NCBI GenBank assembly: GCA_903824785.1
Contig: CAIJYD010000106.1
Span: forward strand, 1-64,000
Length of the DNA: 64,000 bases
Source of the DNA: an uncultured Bacteroidota bacterium
GTDB lineage: Bacteria; Bacteroidota; Bacteroidia; Bacteroidales; VadinHA17
Direction: 5' to 3'
In this document: in pieces, positions 9,080 through 18,443 of the stretch
Numbering within the stretch: the first letter of the stretch is position 1
How the letters are laid out: each line of letters opens with the position of its first letter
The notes under the pieces: generated by a model
Told to the model about the DNA's origin: nothing
The model's input: only the letters and a program-made list of their open reading frames with translations
The model's database searches: none
Program-made: the position numbers and the translations under genes

Positions 9080-9944
9080 GATTGATAGCCAGTCGGGGTT
9101 TTGTTTTGGAGTTGAAAATGCAGTTGAAATTGCAGAAAAGGCTCTTTTAAAAGGAGAAAAAGTGTTTTCTCTTGGTCCCATTGTTCATAATGATAAGGAA
9201 GTGGAGCGTCTTTCATCACTGGGGCTCACGTCAATAGATCATGATAAATTCAGAAATCTGAAAAACTGTAAGGTTCTTATAAGGGCCCACGGGGAGCCAC
9301 CTGAAACGTACCAGACTGCAGATAATAATAATATCACAATAATTGAAGCTACTTGTCCCATTGTGAAAAGGTTGCAGTCAAAGATTAAGCAGACCTGGCT
9401 CAGAACAAAGGAGGGAAACGGCCAGGTGGTGATATTCGGAAAGCCCGGACACGCAGAGGTAGTCGGATTGCTGGGGCAAACCAATAATGAAGGAATTCTG
9501 GTTGCCGGACCTGAAGATCTCGGGAAAATTGATGTAACAAAACCGGTATATCTTTTTTCGCAGACAACAATGAGTGTAAAGGACTATAATAACTTCACGG
9601 ATATTCTATGTTCCAGGATGAAGGAAAACGGAATCTCAGATACAGAAAAGAATCTTATTATCAATAAAACAATATGCGGGCAGGTTTCAAACAGGGAGCC
9701 TAATCTTAAAGCGTTTGCACGAAAGCACGATACTATCGTTTTTGTAAGTGGAAGAGAAAGTTCAAATGGCAAAATGCTCTATTCGATTTGCAAAACGATT
9801 AATAAAGACACCCATTTTGTCGCATCCCCTGAAGAACTCGACAAGTCATGGTTTACCGGCAAAAACTCCGTTGGGATCTGTGGTGCTACATCCACTCCCA
9901 AATGGCTGATTGAAAATATACGCGACATCATTTCAAATATCTGA
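9069..9944 (+). CDS. ispH: 4-hydroxy-3-methylbut-2-enyl diphosphate reductase
   Basis: IspH (LytB), the last enzyme of the non-mevalonate isoprenoid pathway, which reduces HMBPP to IPP and DMAPP with a [4Fe-4S] cluster. The three cluster cysteines are visible: Cys12 (GFCFGV), Cys96 (EATCPIV) and Cys203 (KTICGQVSNRE), along with the conserved RAHGEPP and GKPGHAE histidine motifs. The ATG at 9069 is preferred (291 residues): it overlaps the end of cmk by 11 nt and follows an A/G-rich stretch. An in-frame TTG at 9054 would add five residues. No electron donor gene is adjacent. Confidence 0.94.
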   Translation: MVVEIDSQSGFCFGVENAVEIAEKALLKGEKVFSLGPIVHNDKEVERLSSLGLTSIDHDKFRNLKNCKVLIRAHGEPPETYQTADNNNITIIEATCPIVKRLQSKIKQTWLRTKEGNGQVVIFGKPGHAEVVGLLGQTNNEGILVAGPEDLGKIDVTKPVYLFSQTTMSVKDYNNFTDILCSRMKENGISDTEKNLIINKTICGQVSNREPNLKAFARKHDTIVFVSGRESSNGKMLYSICKTINKDTHFVASPEELDKSWFTGKNSVGICGATSTPKWLIENIRDIISNI

Positions 9945-9963
9945 CTTCAGCAAAGTTCCGTTA

Positions 9964-9995
9964 TTTGTAGGGCAGCAATAAAAATATTACCTTTG
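9964..9995 (+). promoter_or_regulatory. pfkA: Bacteroidota-type promoter of pfkA
   Basis: TTTG at 9964-9967 and TACCTTTG at 9988-9995 are separated by 20 nt, matching both parts of the Bacteroidota housekeeping promoter. The box ends 25 nt before the pfkA ATG, so the leader would be short, with a start near 10002. Confidence 0.65.
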
Positions 9996-10020
9996 TTGGC
10001 TTATTTTACAAAATAAAATT

Positions 10021-11001
10021 ATGGCAAAAGTTAAGAGAATCGGCGTGCTTACATCCGGAGGAGATGCACCCGGAATGAATGCTGCTATCAGGGCAGTAAC
10101 GAGAACAGCTGTTTTTAACGGACTGGAAGTAATAGGAATCCGTCAGGGATACCAGGGGATGATAGATGCAAATTTCAAACCACTTCAGTCTAATAGTGTA
10201 AGCGATATTATCCAGAAAGGCGGAACAATTCTAAAGACGGCAAGATGTGAAGGATTCAGGACTCCTGAAGGAAGGCTTCAGGCATACAATAATCTGAAGG
10301 AGGCACAGATAGACGGTGTGGTTGTGATAGGTGGTGACGGATCGTTTACAGGTGCAAGAATATTCAATGAGGAGTTTGATATTCCTTTCGTGGGGATCCC
10401 CGGAACAATTGATAATGACATTTACGGTACCGATTATACAATTGGTTACGATACAGCTCTTAACACTGTTATTGAAGCTGTTGATAAGATAAGAGACACT
10501 GCGAGCGCACACAACAGGATGTTTTTTGTTGAAGTGATGGGTGCAGAGGCAGGGTTTATCGCTCTTTACAGCGGAATAGCAACAGGTGCGGAGGCAATCA
10601 TTATCCCTGAAACAAAGGGAGCAGAACAGAACGTAAAAGCGCTTATTGAAGCAGGCAACTCCCGTGCAAAATCGAGCAATATCATTATTGTTGCTGAAGG
10701 TCACGAGGAGGGCGGTGCATTTGCTATTGCCGAGAAAGTAAAGAACGATTTCAAGGATTACGACGTAAGAGTTTCAGTCCTCGGCCATCTCCAGCGCGGC
10801 GGATCTCCTTCAGCGATTGACAGAGTTAATGCAAGCCGGTTGGGACATGCTGCTGTTGAGGCTCTTATCGATGACCAGAAAAGTGTTATGGTTGGAATAA
10901 TGAATGGAGAGATCACTCTCGTTCCTTTCCGCAGAGCAGTTAAACTTCATAAAGATGTTAACCACAACCTTGTGGAATTGGCAAAAATATTATCTGTATA
11001 G
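10021..11001 (+). CDS. pfkA: ATP-dependent 6-phosphofructokinase
   Basis: A 326-residue phosphofructokinase that converts fructose 6-phosphate and ATP to fructose 1,6-bisphosphate in glycolysis. Motifs in order: LTSGGDAPGMNAAIRA (ATP site), GGDGS (104-108), PGTIDNDIYGTDYTIGYDTA with the catalytic Asp near 131, MGAEAGFIA, and LGHLQRGGSPSAIDR near the C-terminus. GGDGS together with PGTIDND (rather than GGDD and PKTIDND) indicates the ATP-dependent and not the pyrophosphate-dependent type. It has its own promoter, and a DUF362 ferredoxin gene follows only 13 bp downstream. Confidence 0.96.
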   Translation: MAKVKRIGVLTSGGDAPGMNAAIRAVTRTAVFNGLEVIGIRQGYQGMIDANFKPLQSNSVSDIIQKGGTILKTARCEGFRTPEGRLQAYNNLKEAQIDGVVVIGGDGSFTGARIFNEEFDIPFVGIPGTIDNDIYGTDYTIGYDTALNTVIEAVDKIRDTASAHNRMFFVEVMGAEAGFIALYSGIATGAEAIIIPETKGAEQNVKALIEAGNSRAKSSNIIIVAEGHEEGGAFAIAEKVKNDFKDYDVRVSVLGHLQRGGSPSAIDRVNASRLGHAAVEALIDDQKSVMVGIMNGEITLVPFRRAVKLHKDVNHNLVELAKILSV

Positions 11002-11014
11002 AAAAACATAAAAC

Positions 11015-12133
11015 ATGTCAGGATCTAAAGTCTATTTTACAAATCTAAGGGCAAAACCATCACAGAATCTTTTAAAAAAACTTGAGACTCTCGTTGTTAA
11101 AGCCGGCATCGAAAAAATTGATTTCCATAATAAATTAGTCGCAATTAAAATCCATTTCGGAGAACCGGGGAACATGGCCTATCTCAGACCAAACTACTCA
11201 GCCCGGATTGTGAAAATATTAAAAGCAAAGGGAGCAATACCGTTCCTTACCGACTGCAATACCCTTTATCATGGAAGGCGGTCGAATGCTCCATCACATC
11301 TTGAGGTGGCTTTTGAGAATGGATATAACCCTCTTGCCACTGATTGTCAGGTAATTATTGCTGACGGGATAAGAGGCAACGACTTCCATGAGATTGAATT
11401 AAATATGGAATACTGCGCTACTGCAAAGATTGGAAGTGCAATTGCCGGTTCAGACATAATAATTACCATGAACCATTTCAAAGGCCACGAGATGACCGGA
11501 TTCGGGGGAGCTTTAAAAACCCTGGGAATGGGTTGTGCCTCAGTGCCAGGCAAATTATTTCTTCATTCAGGCGCATCTCCAGAGATATTTGAAGAAAACT
11601 GTACCGGTTGCAAAATTTGTGAGAAATACTGCGCCCACGATGCTATTAAGGTTGAAGCTGATAAGATTGCACGTATAGATTATGACAAATGTGTTGGCTG
11701 CGGACAATGTGTTGCTGTTTGCCAGTATGATTCAGCAAGGGTTGTATGGCAAAACTCATCGGAGACAGTCTGCAAAAGAGTTGCTGAATATTCTCTGGCG
11801 GTAGTAAAAGACAAACCGGCTTTTCATATTAATTTCATCATGAATGTCTCTCCCGATTGCGACTGCTGGGGCTTTAATGATTATCCGCTTGTTCCGGATA
11901 TTGGCATAGCAGCCTCCTTCGATCCTATTGCACTAGATCAGGCCTGTGCCGATATGGTAAAGGCAGCCCCTGCATTAGCCGGCAGTAAAATCTGCGATGA
12001 TCATAACCATGGTGACCATAAAGGGGAAGATAAATTTAAAATGGCACATCCTGATACCTTTTGGCAGGCAGGACTTGACCATGGCGTAAAGATAGGTCTG
12101 GGAAAAAGGGACTATGAATTGATAACTGTTTAA
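11015..12133 (+). CDS. DUF362 domain protein with dicluster ferredoxin
   Basis: A 372-residue protein with an N-terminal DUF362 domain (KVYFTNLRAKPSQNLLKKLE, KIHFGEPGNMAYLRPN, MNHFKGHEMTGFGGALKTLG). A ferredoxin insert near residue 190 carries two four-cysteine motifs, CTGCKICEKYC and CVGCGQCVAVC, each followed by a Pro-free variant of the usual CP. DUF362 continues after it (FIMNVSPDCDCWGFND). DUF362 proteins are uncharacterised Fe-S proteins common in anaerobes; a redox role is inferred. It probably shares a transcript with pfkA (13-bp gap). No signal peptide, so cytoplasmic. Confidence 0.85.
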   Translation: MSGSKVYFTNLRAKPSQNLLKKLETLVVKAGIEKIDFHNKLVAIKIHFGEPGNMAYLRPNYSARIVKILKAKGAIPFLTDCNTLYHGRRSNAPSHLEVAFENGYNPLATDCQVIIADGIRGNDFHEIELNMEYCATAKIGSAIAGSDIIITMNHFKGHEMTGFGGALKTLGMGCASVPGKLFLHSGASPEIFEENCTGCKICEKYCAHDAIKVEADKIARIDYDKCVGCGQCVAVCQYDSARVVWQNSSETVCKRVAEYSLAVVKDKPAFHINFIMNVSPDCDCWGFNDYPLVPDIGIAASFDPIALDQACADMVKAAPALAGSKICDDHNHGDHKGEDKFKMAHPDTFWQAGLDHGVKIGLGKRDYELITV

Positions 12134-12220
12134 CTGTCAATTATATTACAACGAGTATTTGTTTTGATTGAAATATCTTCTCCGCATAACTAACCTCTTC
12201 CTAAATACACCGAAAACCTG

Positions 12221-13069
12221 ATGAATGCTAAAGTAAGCATAGCCCGTCTGTCAATAATCTCCAATACATTACTGATTATTATGAAGTTAGCCGCTGGTCT
12301 CATCAGCGGGTCGGTCAGCATTATTTCTGAAGCTATCCATTCCTCAATGGATCTGATTGCAGCTGTTATTGCTTTTCTTTCGGTCAGGGTTTCTGATAAC
12401 CCGCCCGACACCAGGCATCCTTACGGACATGGAAAGGTTGAAAATATTTCAGGAGTAATTGAAGCTCTTCTTATTTTTGTTGCAGCAATCTGGATTATTT
12501 ATGAAGCTGTCAGAAAACTCTTTGGTGAGTCCATCGAACTTAATGCAATTGGCTTGGGTTCTGTTGTGATGCTGATCTCTGCTATAGTTAACTTTTTTGT
12601 CTCACGAAGGCTGTACAAAGTAGCCCGAGAAACAAATTCTATGGCCCTCGAAGCTGATGCCCTTCATCTTAAAACAGACGTTTATACCTCTCTCGGAGTA
12701 GCTGTAGGTCTTGGTCTTATTATAATTACAGGAATTAACTGGCTCGATCCGGTTGTAGCAATAATTGTTGCTTTATTCATTATCTCCGAATCGTATCATC
12801 TGCTGAAAAGAGCCTTCACTCCTCTTCTCGATACCGCCTGGCCTGATGAAGAGATTTCAGAACTTGAGAAAACTTTAAATCTGCTGGAGGTCAGTTATCA
12901 TGATCTGCGTACACGGTTAGCCGGAAACTACCGCTTTATTGATCTTCATATTCTGATACCTGAAGATGTATCGGTTGGAAGTGCCCACGCCTATTGCGAC
13001 AAAATCGAGAATGAGCTGATAAAGACCTATAAAAACCTTACTGTGACCATTCACGTAGAACCAAGCTAA
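12221..13069 (+). CDS. Cation diffusion facilitator (metal efflux)
   Basis: A 282-residue CDF transporter that exchanges divalent metal cations, probably Zn2+ or Fe2+/Mn2+, for protons. Membrane helix 2 carries SEAIHSSMDLIAA (the HxxxD site) and helix 5 carries EADALHLKTDVYTSLGV (second HxxxD site); the DxRHPYGHGKVE loop between helices 2 and 3 is typical. The C-terminal cytoplasmic domain (about 205-282) has the ferredoxin-like fold pattern ending in VTIHVEPS. The stop codon region overlaps the convergent adaptor gene by 4 bp. The metal cannot be assigned from sequence. Confidence 0.9.
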   Translation: MNAKVSIARLSIISNTLLIIMKLAAGLISGSVSIISEAIHSSMDLIAAVIAFLSVRVSDNPPDTRHPYGHGKVENISGVIEALLIFVAAIWIIYEAVRKLFGESIELNAIGLGSVVMLISAIVNFFVSRRLYKVARETNSMALEADALHLKTDVYTSLGVAVGLGLIIITGINWLDPVVAIIVALFIISESYHLLKRAFTPLLDTAWPDEEISELEKTLNLLEVSYHDLRTRLAGNYRFIDLHILIPEDVSVGSAHAYCDKIENELIKTYKNLTVTIHVEPS

Positions 13070-14391
13070 AGAGCCACAATCTTCTTCCTGTATTTTTCCC
13101 ACACAGCTTTCCTTGCCTTTTCACGCTCTTTCATAACAGGAATAATGTCTGCTCCGCTTAACCTGAAGCTTTCCGGCTTTCCGGGATTATTACGATAGAG
13201 CATTGTCCCTGCCTTCAGCCCTTTTTCAATAATAACATTTTTTTCATTCGATTCTCCCAGAAGAACTATCTGTTTGAGACCATTTTTTGTATATACATAA
13301 GTTATACTGTCGACTCCGGCCTGAACACATTCAATAGGAACATAAACCGCCGACTCAAAAATTTTGATTTCTATCTTGTTACCAGTTGTCATTGAAGGCC
13401 TTAGCAAAGGATCAGAACCATCTATCTTTATCTGCACTTCGAAAACCTTATCGTCGGTATTTGGCAGTTTTTCACCAATGTTGGCGACATATGTCACTAA
13501 CCCGCTGAATAACTTTTCCGGAAAAGCATCAATAGTGATGTTTGCTCTCTGACCGGGTTTGATCTTATTTATATCTATCTCATTTACAAACGTTCTGGAC
13601 AACATCGATCTCAGATCAGGCAGAGTTGCTACAACACGATCCATCGGGTTGATTGTTGACCCAACCTTCCTTTTATTTCCCATCCACTCTTTTTTATAGA
13701 CAATCATACCTGACGAAGGTGCGGTTATGGTAAACCCTGAAAGAACCTCCTCCAGATCATTTACTCTTTTTGCTACACGTGAAATCCAGTAGTTCTGGTT
13801 GAATATATCTGTCTTGTTCTGAGCCAGCCTGCGGGTATAACTTCTCTCCCTCTGCTCAAGTACACGCTGAGACTTATCAAGTTCTATCTCTGCCTGCCGT
13901 ATAATGGGAAGAGATTCATACTTGGAATTGTGAAGAGTCATTGCCGCCTCCTCAACTATATACTGCTGGTTTCTTATCTCATCCCTGAAGCCACTGAGAA
14001 CCACTGCACTGTCCAGTAATTTCAATTCAAGGTTAGTCCTTAAGGTGATTAGTCTTTCCATCTCATCTTTCAGACTATTATTAAGCCCTGTCCTGTCAAG
14101 GGTTGCAACATAATCTCCCTCATTTACCATAGTTCCTTCAGGAATAAGATCCTGTATCTTTATGTTCATCGACCTGATATCCCTGCCTTGTCCGAACTCC
14201 GGCCCTTTGATGTCAACAGATTTTTCAGAAATCAACTCACCTGTAGCGGTTAACGCTATTTCAAACTCACCACTCTTAACCTCCGTGAATAGATCAACCG
14301 GCCCTTTTTTTGATGTCATCCTGTTGAAGACATACAATAAAATGAACGTACCAACAACTACAATCCCTGTGATAACAAGCGTTTTCTTCAT
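13066..14391 (-). CDS. HlyD/RND-type periplasmic adaptor protein
   Basis: A 441-residue membrane-fusion protein anchored by one N-terminal helix (about residues 5-24). It contains a broken biotinyl-lipoyl domain (TATGELISEKSVDIKGPE and the later ITAPSSGMIVYKKEW), a long coiled-coil hairpin (about 110-215), a beta-barrel domain with VNEIDINKIKPGQ and a C-terminal membrane-proximal domain. Such proteins link an inner-membrane efflux pump to an outer-membrane channel. Here neither the pump (RND or ABC) nor a TolC-like gene is adjacent, which is unusual for the family. Convergent with the CDF gene, with a 4-bp overlap of the 3' ends. Confidence 0.83.
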   Translation of the reverse strand: MKKTLVITGIVVVGTFILLYVFNRMTSKKGPVDLFTEVKSGEFEIALTATGELISEKSVDIKGPEFGQGRDIRSMNIKIQDLIPEGTMVNEGDYVATLDRTGLNNSLKDEMERLITLRTNLELKLLDSAVVLSGFRDEIRNQQYIVEEAAMTLHNSKYESLPIIRQAEIELDKSQRVLEQRERSYTRRLAQNKTDIFNQNYWISRVAKRVNDLEEVLSGFTITAPSSGMIVYKKEWMGNKRKVGSTINPMDRVVATLPDLRSMLSRTFVNEIDINKIKPGQRANITIDAFPEKLFSGLVTYVANIGEKLPNTDDKVFEVQIKIDGSDPLLRPSMTTGNKIEIKIFESAVYVPIECVQAGVDSITYVYTKNGLKQIVLLGESNEKNVIIEKGLKAGTMLYRNNPGKPESFRLSGADIIPVMKEREKARKAVWEKYRKKIVAL

Positions 14392-14777
14392 CTCTGTAAA
14401 CTATTCAATATTCACTATTTAATAAAATATCCACCGCAAAATTATCAAAATAAAACTAAAGGGCACTCAATAAATAATAATTAACATCAGTTAACATACC
14501 AACTGTCAGCCTGCATCTTAATTAATCCTTCCAAGTAAAAATATATTGATATATTTGTTTTGGAAACAAAACGCAGGTTCTGTTGCCCGCTGATTCAGGA
14601 TTTCAAAAAATCCAGGAAAAGCAAACTCAGGACAATAAAATGATTCAAGGTAATTATATCATTTATTTGCTTTTACTGAGTGTTAATATTATAACCGAAT
14701 AGGTTTCTATGACATGATCATCAACAGAAAACAGAACATATTACCCCTTTGTGGACAAATAGATCAAATTGAAAAAT
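14392..14777. other. Divergent intergenic region, no gene seen
   Basis: About 386 bp between the divergent adaptor and nitrilase-family genes. It is AT-rich with no convincing reading frame. TATATTTG at 14550-14557 matches the minus-7 consensus for the plus strand but lies about 220 nt before the next ATG and lacks a clear minus-33 element. Nothing else was recognised. Confidence 0.4.
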
Positions 14778-16133
14778 ATGAAAAAATCATCAGATTATTT
14801 TCGCTTGTTAATGGGTCTTGCCCTGTTTCTGGTGCTTTGCACCGGTAACGAGGCAGCCAGTCAGGTATTGAACCCCGGATTCGAATCCTCATCAGTAACT
14901 CCGGAAAAGTGGATCATAACAGGTCCGATAGCCTCAATGATGCCTGTTACTACTATCGCTTCCGATATCCGTTACAGCGGTAAAACCGGACTGAAGATGG
15001 AAAGCAATAATCCAAATTGCCATGGCAGAGCAGTACAAACGGTAGCAGTTACAGGAGGAAAGAGCTATCTCTTTTCTGCCCGGTTCAGGACAGATAAGGT
15101 TAAGTCGGTTAATAAATCTGTAATGATACGGATCAGGTGGCTTAAGGAGAAAGAAATGGTTGGTTATAACTTCATTTACGACATCACAGAAGAGAACAAA
15201 GGTTGGTTTCTGGCATCAGAGAAGATCAGGGCAATTCCCGGGGCAACCTCTGCAGAGATCTCTCTTGAATTCCGCTGGACCACCGGAACAGTCTGGTGGG
15301 ACGATATTTCCCTTGAAAACTGCCCTGATGAAGCTCCGCGCAATATTACGGTAGGAACAGTTTACTTCCGTCCTCCCGGACCAACAGTTGAAAAGAACAT
15401 CAGTCTGATGAGCGATCTGCTCGATGAGGCCGGAAAAGCCGGATGCACCATTGTTTGTCTCCCGGAAGGATGGCCCACCTGTAATACCGGGTTAGGTATG
15501 ACAAAGGTAGAGTCCAATACCCTTGGCGGCAGCGCCTCGGTAATGATGTCTCAAAAAGCGAAACAGTACGGAATGTACATTGTATCGGGCTTATACAGCT
15601 GGTCAGGCGATACACTTAAGAATGTGGCAGCCCTTTATGGCCGCCAGGGGAAAATAGAGGCAGTGTATGAGAAAGTTCATTTGCCCGATGCCGAAACTGA
15701 ACAGGGTGCTGTACCAGGGAATTCACTTCCGGTATTTACAACCGATTTCGGCAGGATCGGCATCCTGATCTGCTGGGACAATGCATTCCCTGAAGTATCC
15801 AGGATACTGGCACTTAACGGAGCAGAGATATTGTTTTGTCCGGTTTGGGGAGATGTTCGGGGAACAGATCTGTGGAAAATTACCCCAAGAATCCGGGCAG
15901 CTGACAATGGTGTCTATTTTGTAACCTCTATCTTCGATGGCCACAGCCTTATAGTTAATCCTGCCGGAGATATTCTCGGTGAGAGCGGAACTCAGGGAAC
16001 TCTCATTACTGCAAATATCGATTTAAACTTCAACCCTCCATGGGACTGGATTGGCAATGCAGGCCGGGGAGTATGGAAGAGTACGTGGCGTAAAGACCGC
16101 CGTTCGGATATTTTTGGAACTTTGGGGAATTAA
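14778..16133 (+). CDS. Exported carbon-nitrogen hydrolase with N-terminal CBM-like domain
   Basis: A nitrilase-superfamily amidase preceded by a signal peptide (SDYFRLLMGLALFLVLC) and a roughly 150-residue beta-sandwich resembling carbohydrate-binding modules of the CBM4/9/22 type (LNPGFESSSVTPEKW at its start, TTGTVWWDDISLEN at its end). The hydrolase domain begins near residue 190 and shows the catalytic triad: Glu in VCLPEGWPT (about 230), Lys in VYEKVHLPDAE (about 299) and Cys in ILICWDNAFPE (about 332). It should hydrolyse an amide or nitrile in the periplasm or outside; the substrate is unknown. ATG at 14778 is preferred over the TTG nine bases earlier. A Tat amidohydrolase gene follows 9 bp downstream, suggesting joint action on one compound. 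Confidence 0.85.
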   Translation: MKKSSDYFRLLMGLALFLVLCTGNEAASQVLNPGFESSSVTPEKWIITGPIASMMPVTTIASDIRYSGKTGLKMESNNPNCHGRAVQTVAVTGGKSYLFSARFRTDKVKSVNKSVMIRIRWLKEKEMVGYNFIYDITEENKGWFLASEKIRAIPGATSAEISLEFRWTTGTVWWDDISLENCPDEAPRNITVGTVYFRPPGPTVEKNISLMSDLLDEAGKAGCTIVCLPEGWPTCNTGLGMTKVESNTLGGSASVMMSQKAKQYGMYIVSGLYSWSGDTLKNVAALYGRQGKIEAVYEKVHLPDAETEQGAVPGNSLPVFTTDFGRIGILICWDNAFPEVSRILALNGAEILFCPVWGDVRGTDLWKITPRIRAADNGVYFVTSIFDGHSLIVNPAGDILGESGTQGTLITANIDLNFNPPWDWIGNAGRGVWKSTWRKDRRSDIFGTLGN

Positions 16134-16142
16134 AAAGAAATA

Positions 16143-17288
16143 ATGGTAACAAGAAGAGAATTTATCAGGAAAGCAAGTATAGCTGCAGGAGCTATTACAT
16201 TAACAGGTCTGGCACAATGCAGATCAGGCCAGGCAGGATCAGGAAACAAACCGGCAGGCGGTCGCGTAATTGACGCACACATCCATCTTACACCCGGAAA
16301 AGTGAAAAAGGCATTACAGGCTATGGAAGAGAACAGCATACGGTACGCCGTTGTTATTGCATCAATAGCCGGATCGGACCCAAATCTGTATGTCGGGGAT
16401 AAAGCATTTTACGAGATACTTGATTCAATAAAGCCCTATCCAAATCGTCTGGCACTACATTATACTTATGACTGGTCGCTGGCAGAAACTGATCCTGAGT
16501 TTTTTAACAAAGCTCCTGATATGCTCGAAAAAGCTGTTAATGCCGGAGCCATTGCTTTAAAAAATCTTAAGCAACTGGGGCTTGTCGCCAGAGACTTTGA
16601 AGGTAAGCTGATTGCAATTGACGATACCCGCCTGTTTCCGATATGGGAGCGGGCCGAGAAGCTTGGCATACCGGTGGCATTTCATACCGGTGATCCGGTG
16701 GCATTTTTTAAGCCTTGGGAGCCTGCCAATGAGCGCTGGGATGAACTGAAGCTGCATCCTGAATGGTCATTCTCCGACCGCAGCAAGTACCCTCCGCTTG
16801 AAACTCTTTTTGAACAGGCTAACAATGTGTACCGGAAATTTACCGGAATCCGTTTCGTTTCAGTCCATGTCGGAGGTTATTCTGAAAACCTTGCAGCGGT
16901 AAGCAGATGGCTCGATGAGATACCCAACCTGTCGGTCGATACGGCAGCAAGGATCGGAGAACTGGGGAAACATCCTTCACAGGAGGGGTATGACTTTTTC
17001 AACAAATACCGCGACCGGATAATGTTCGGTACCGATATGGCATACTGGAACGAATGTGATGTCGAAGGAGCCGGTCCTTGTAAAGATTTCACCGCCGAGG
17101 AGATCAAAAAGTTTTATGATATACACTGGCGCTATTTTCAGACCCGCGATAAAAAGTTCGACCATCCGACGCCAATCCAGGGAAACTGGAAAATTGACGG
17201 AATAGGTTTGAATGAAGAGGTCGCCGGAAAAATTTACTGGGACAACGCCTTCAGGTTCTATAAGCTTGACAGGTTCGGTGTGGCATAA
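16143..17288 (+). CDS. Tat-exported amidohydrolase (metal-dependent TIM barrel)
   Basis: A 381-residue protein with a twin-arginine signal (TRREFIRKASIAAGA) and a possible lipobox cysteine (LAQC) near residue 26. The rest is an amidohydrolase-2 type barrel (PF04909-like): DAHIHL after strand 1, AFHTGDPVAFF, VSVHVGGYSENL and MFGTDMAYW, which supply the expected metal-binding His and Asp residues. It lies 9 bp after the exported nitrilase-family gene, so the two probably form an operon and hydrolyse amide, lactone or carboxylate compounds outside the cytoplasm. No specific reaction can be assigned. Confidence 0.84.
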   Translation: MVTRREFIRKASIAAGAITLTGLAQCRSGQAGSGNKPAGGRVIDAHIHLTPGKVKKALQAMEENSIRYAVVIASIAGSDPNLYVGDKAFYEILDSIKPYPNRLALHYTYDWSLAETDPEFFNKAPDMLEKAVNAGAIALKNLKQLGLVARDFEGKLIAIDDTRLFPIWERAEKLGIPVAFHTGDPVAFFKPWEPANERWDELKLHPEWSFSDRSKYPPLETLFEQANNVYRKFTGIRFVSVHVGGYSENLAAVSRWLDEIPNLSVDTAARIGELGKHPSQEGYDFFNKYRDRIMFGTDMAYWNECDVEGAGPCKDFTAEEIKKFYDIHWRYFQTRDKKFDHPTPIQGNWKIDGIGLNEEVAGKIYWDNAFRFYKLDRFGVA

Positions 17289-17329
17289 TACGAAATAGTT
17301 TCCAGGTGCAGATGTTTCCGATGATCATG

Positions 17330-18409
17330 TTAATATAATCTCCTGTTCGTAATGAGCCCTCTCTTCTCAAGTTCATCATGAAGCAACAGACAATTCTTCA
17401 TCTCATAATCCGGTTCCATATGGTAGGCAATCTGAAGCGGACCGCCCTGATTATCAGAAAGCGTTTTGTCGAGCCAGCTGATAACATCCTTTTCAGGAAC
17501 TCCTTCCATTAATAATTCCATGGGAGGAGCAAGATTTATCTCAAAATCGCAACCCATTATATCACGGATCTTTTTTATGGAGGTCCCTGAACCTGTGTCG
17601 ATAATATTTAAATTATGAACATGTGTCATTGGCTCCATGATATGATCGGAGATACCACAGGAATGAATACGTACGTCACCAAGCTTCTCTCCGAGTTGGC
17701 TTATATAGGGTACAATAAACTCTTCATATATCTCCGGTGAAATCATGGTACCTGCACATTCTCCCACATGTACGGAAGTGACAGACAGATTCCCCAGTTT
17801 TGCAAAATGATGAATAAGGATAACATAAGCATCAACTATCCACTGATGGATGGCATGAGCAAGCTCCGGATCGGACATCATTATGATCATAATGTTATCG
17901 CCGGTAAGCTTAAGTGAGGTGGTAATAATTCCATGAATGGTAGCTCTCCCCGATTCATCCCAGAAAAACGGCGGAATTACCTTAAGATCAGGACGGCTGT
18001 CATTGATCAGCTTCATCTGTCTTTCAAGATCTTTAACCAGAGAATGGTCGAGTATTACCCCGGGAGGAGGCAGCTCTTTTTTGTCTGAAATAAATTCCAG
18101 AGGCCTGCCTGTTACATCAGCATCCTTGTCTTCGAAAAATGAGAATTGTGCTCCCAGGATGGTAGCAAGGATCATATTCGGCTGAATTGCCCCGACAAGC
18201 ACATGATTCTCTTTAACAAATTTTGCCTGAGGCAGATTGGCTTCCATGTTATAAATGGCATGCCGCGGGAACTTCTCACTGACATATTTATTGATATTGG
18301 TATCCTGTTCCCAGCGGTATATGGGATCGAGGTAATACTGGTCATTAAAAACAAAACCTCCGTGTTTATGGAGCCATCCTTTGGAAACACTTGCTTCAAT
18401 CTTTATCAT
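17330..18409 (-). CDS. Uroporphyrinogen decarboxylase-like (URO-D superfamily) protein
   Basis: A 359-residue URO-D superfamily protein, closer in context to the MtaA/CmuA methyltransferase-like branch than to haem-synthesis HemE: no haem genes are nearby and the HemE N-terminal motifs are absent. Candidate metal-binding residues are SVHVGECAG (about 212-220) and RIHSCGISDH (about 248), an HxC pair as in Zn-dependent methyltransferases. It is the last gene of a minus-strand set (FucP-type permease, GH109-like protein, this gene; 34-bp gap). A second, distant homologue lies at 56599-57687 in the other catabolic island. Substrate unknown. Confidence 0.75.
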   Translation of the reverse strand: MIKIEASVSKGWLHKHGGFVFNDQYYLDPIYRWEQDTNINKYVSEKFPRHAIYNMEANLPQAKFVKENHVLVGAIQPNMILATILGAQFSFFEDKDADVTGRPLEFISDKKELPPPGVILDHSLVKDLERQMKLINDSRPDLKVIPPFFWDESGRATIHGIITTSLKLTGDNIMIIMMSDPELAHAIHQWIVDAYVILIHHFAKLGNLSVTSVHVGECAGTMISPEIYEEFIVPYISQLGEKLGDVRIHSCGISDHIMEPMTHVHNLNIIDTGSGTSIKKIRDIMGCDFEINLAPPMELLMEGVPEKDVISWLDKTLSDNQGGPLQIAYHMEPDYEMKNCLLLHDELEKRGLITNRRLY

Positions 18410-18443
18410 CTTTTAAAATATAAATATTATTAACTAAACTTGC

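Noticed and set aside
14550-14557. TATATTTG as promoter of the nitrilase-family gene
   Set aside because: The minus-7 match lies more than 200 nt from the start codon and has no minus-33 partner; kept only as a note.
17330-18409. Haem-synthesis enzyme HemE
   Set aside because: The HemE N-terminal substrate motifs are absent, the sequence carries an HxC methyltransferase-like site, and no haem genes are nearby.
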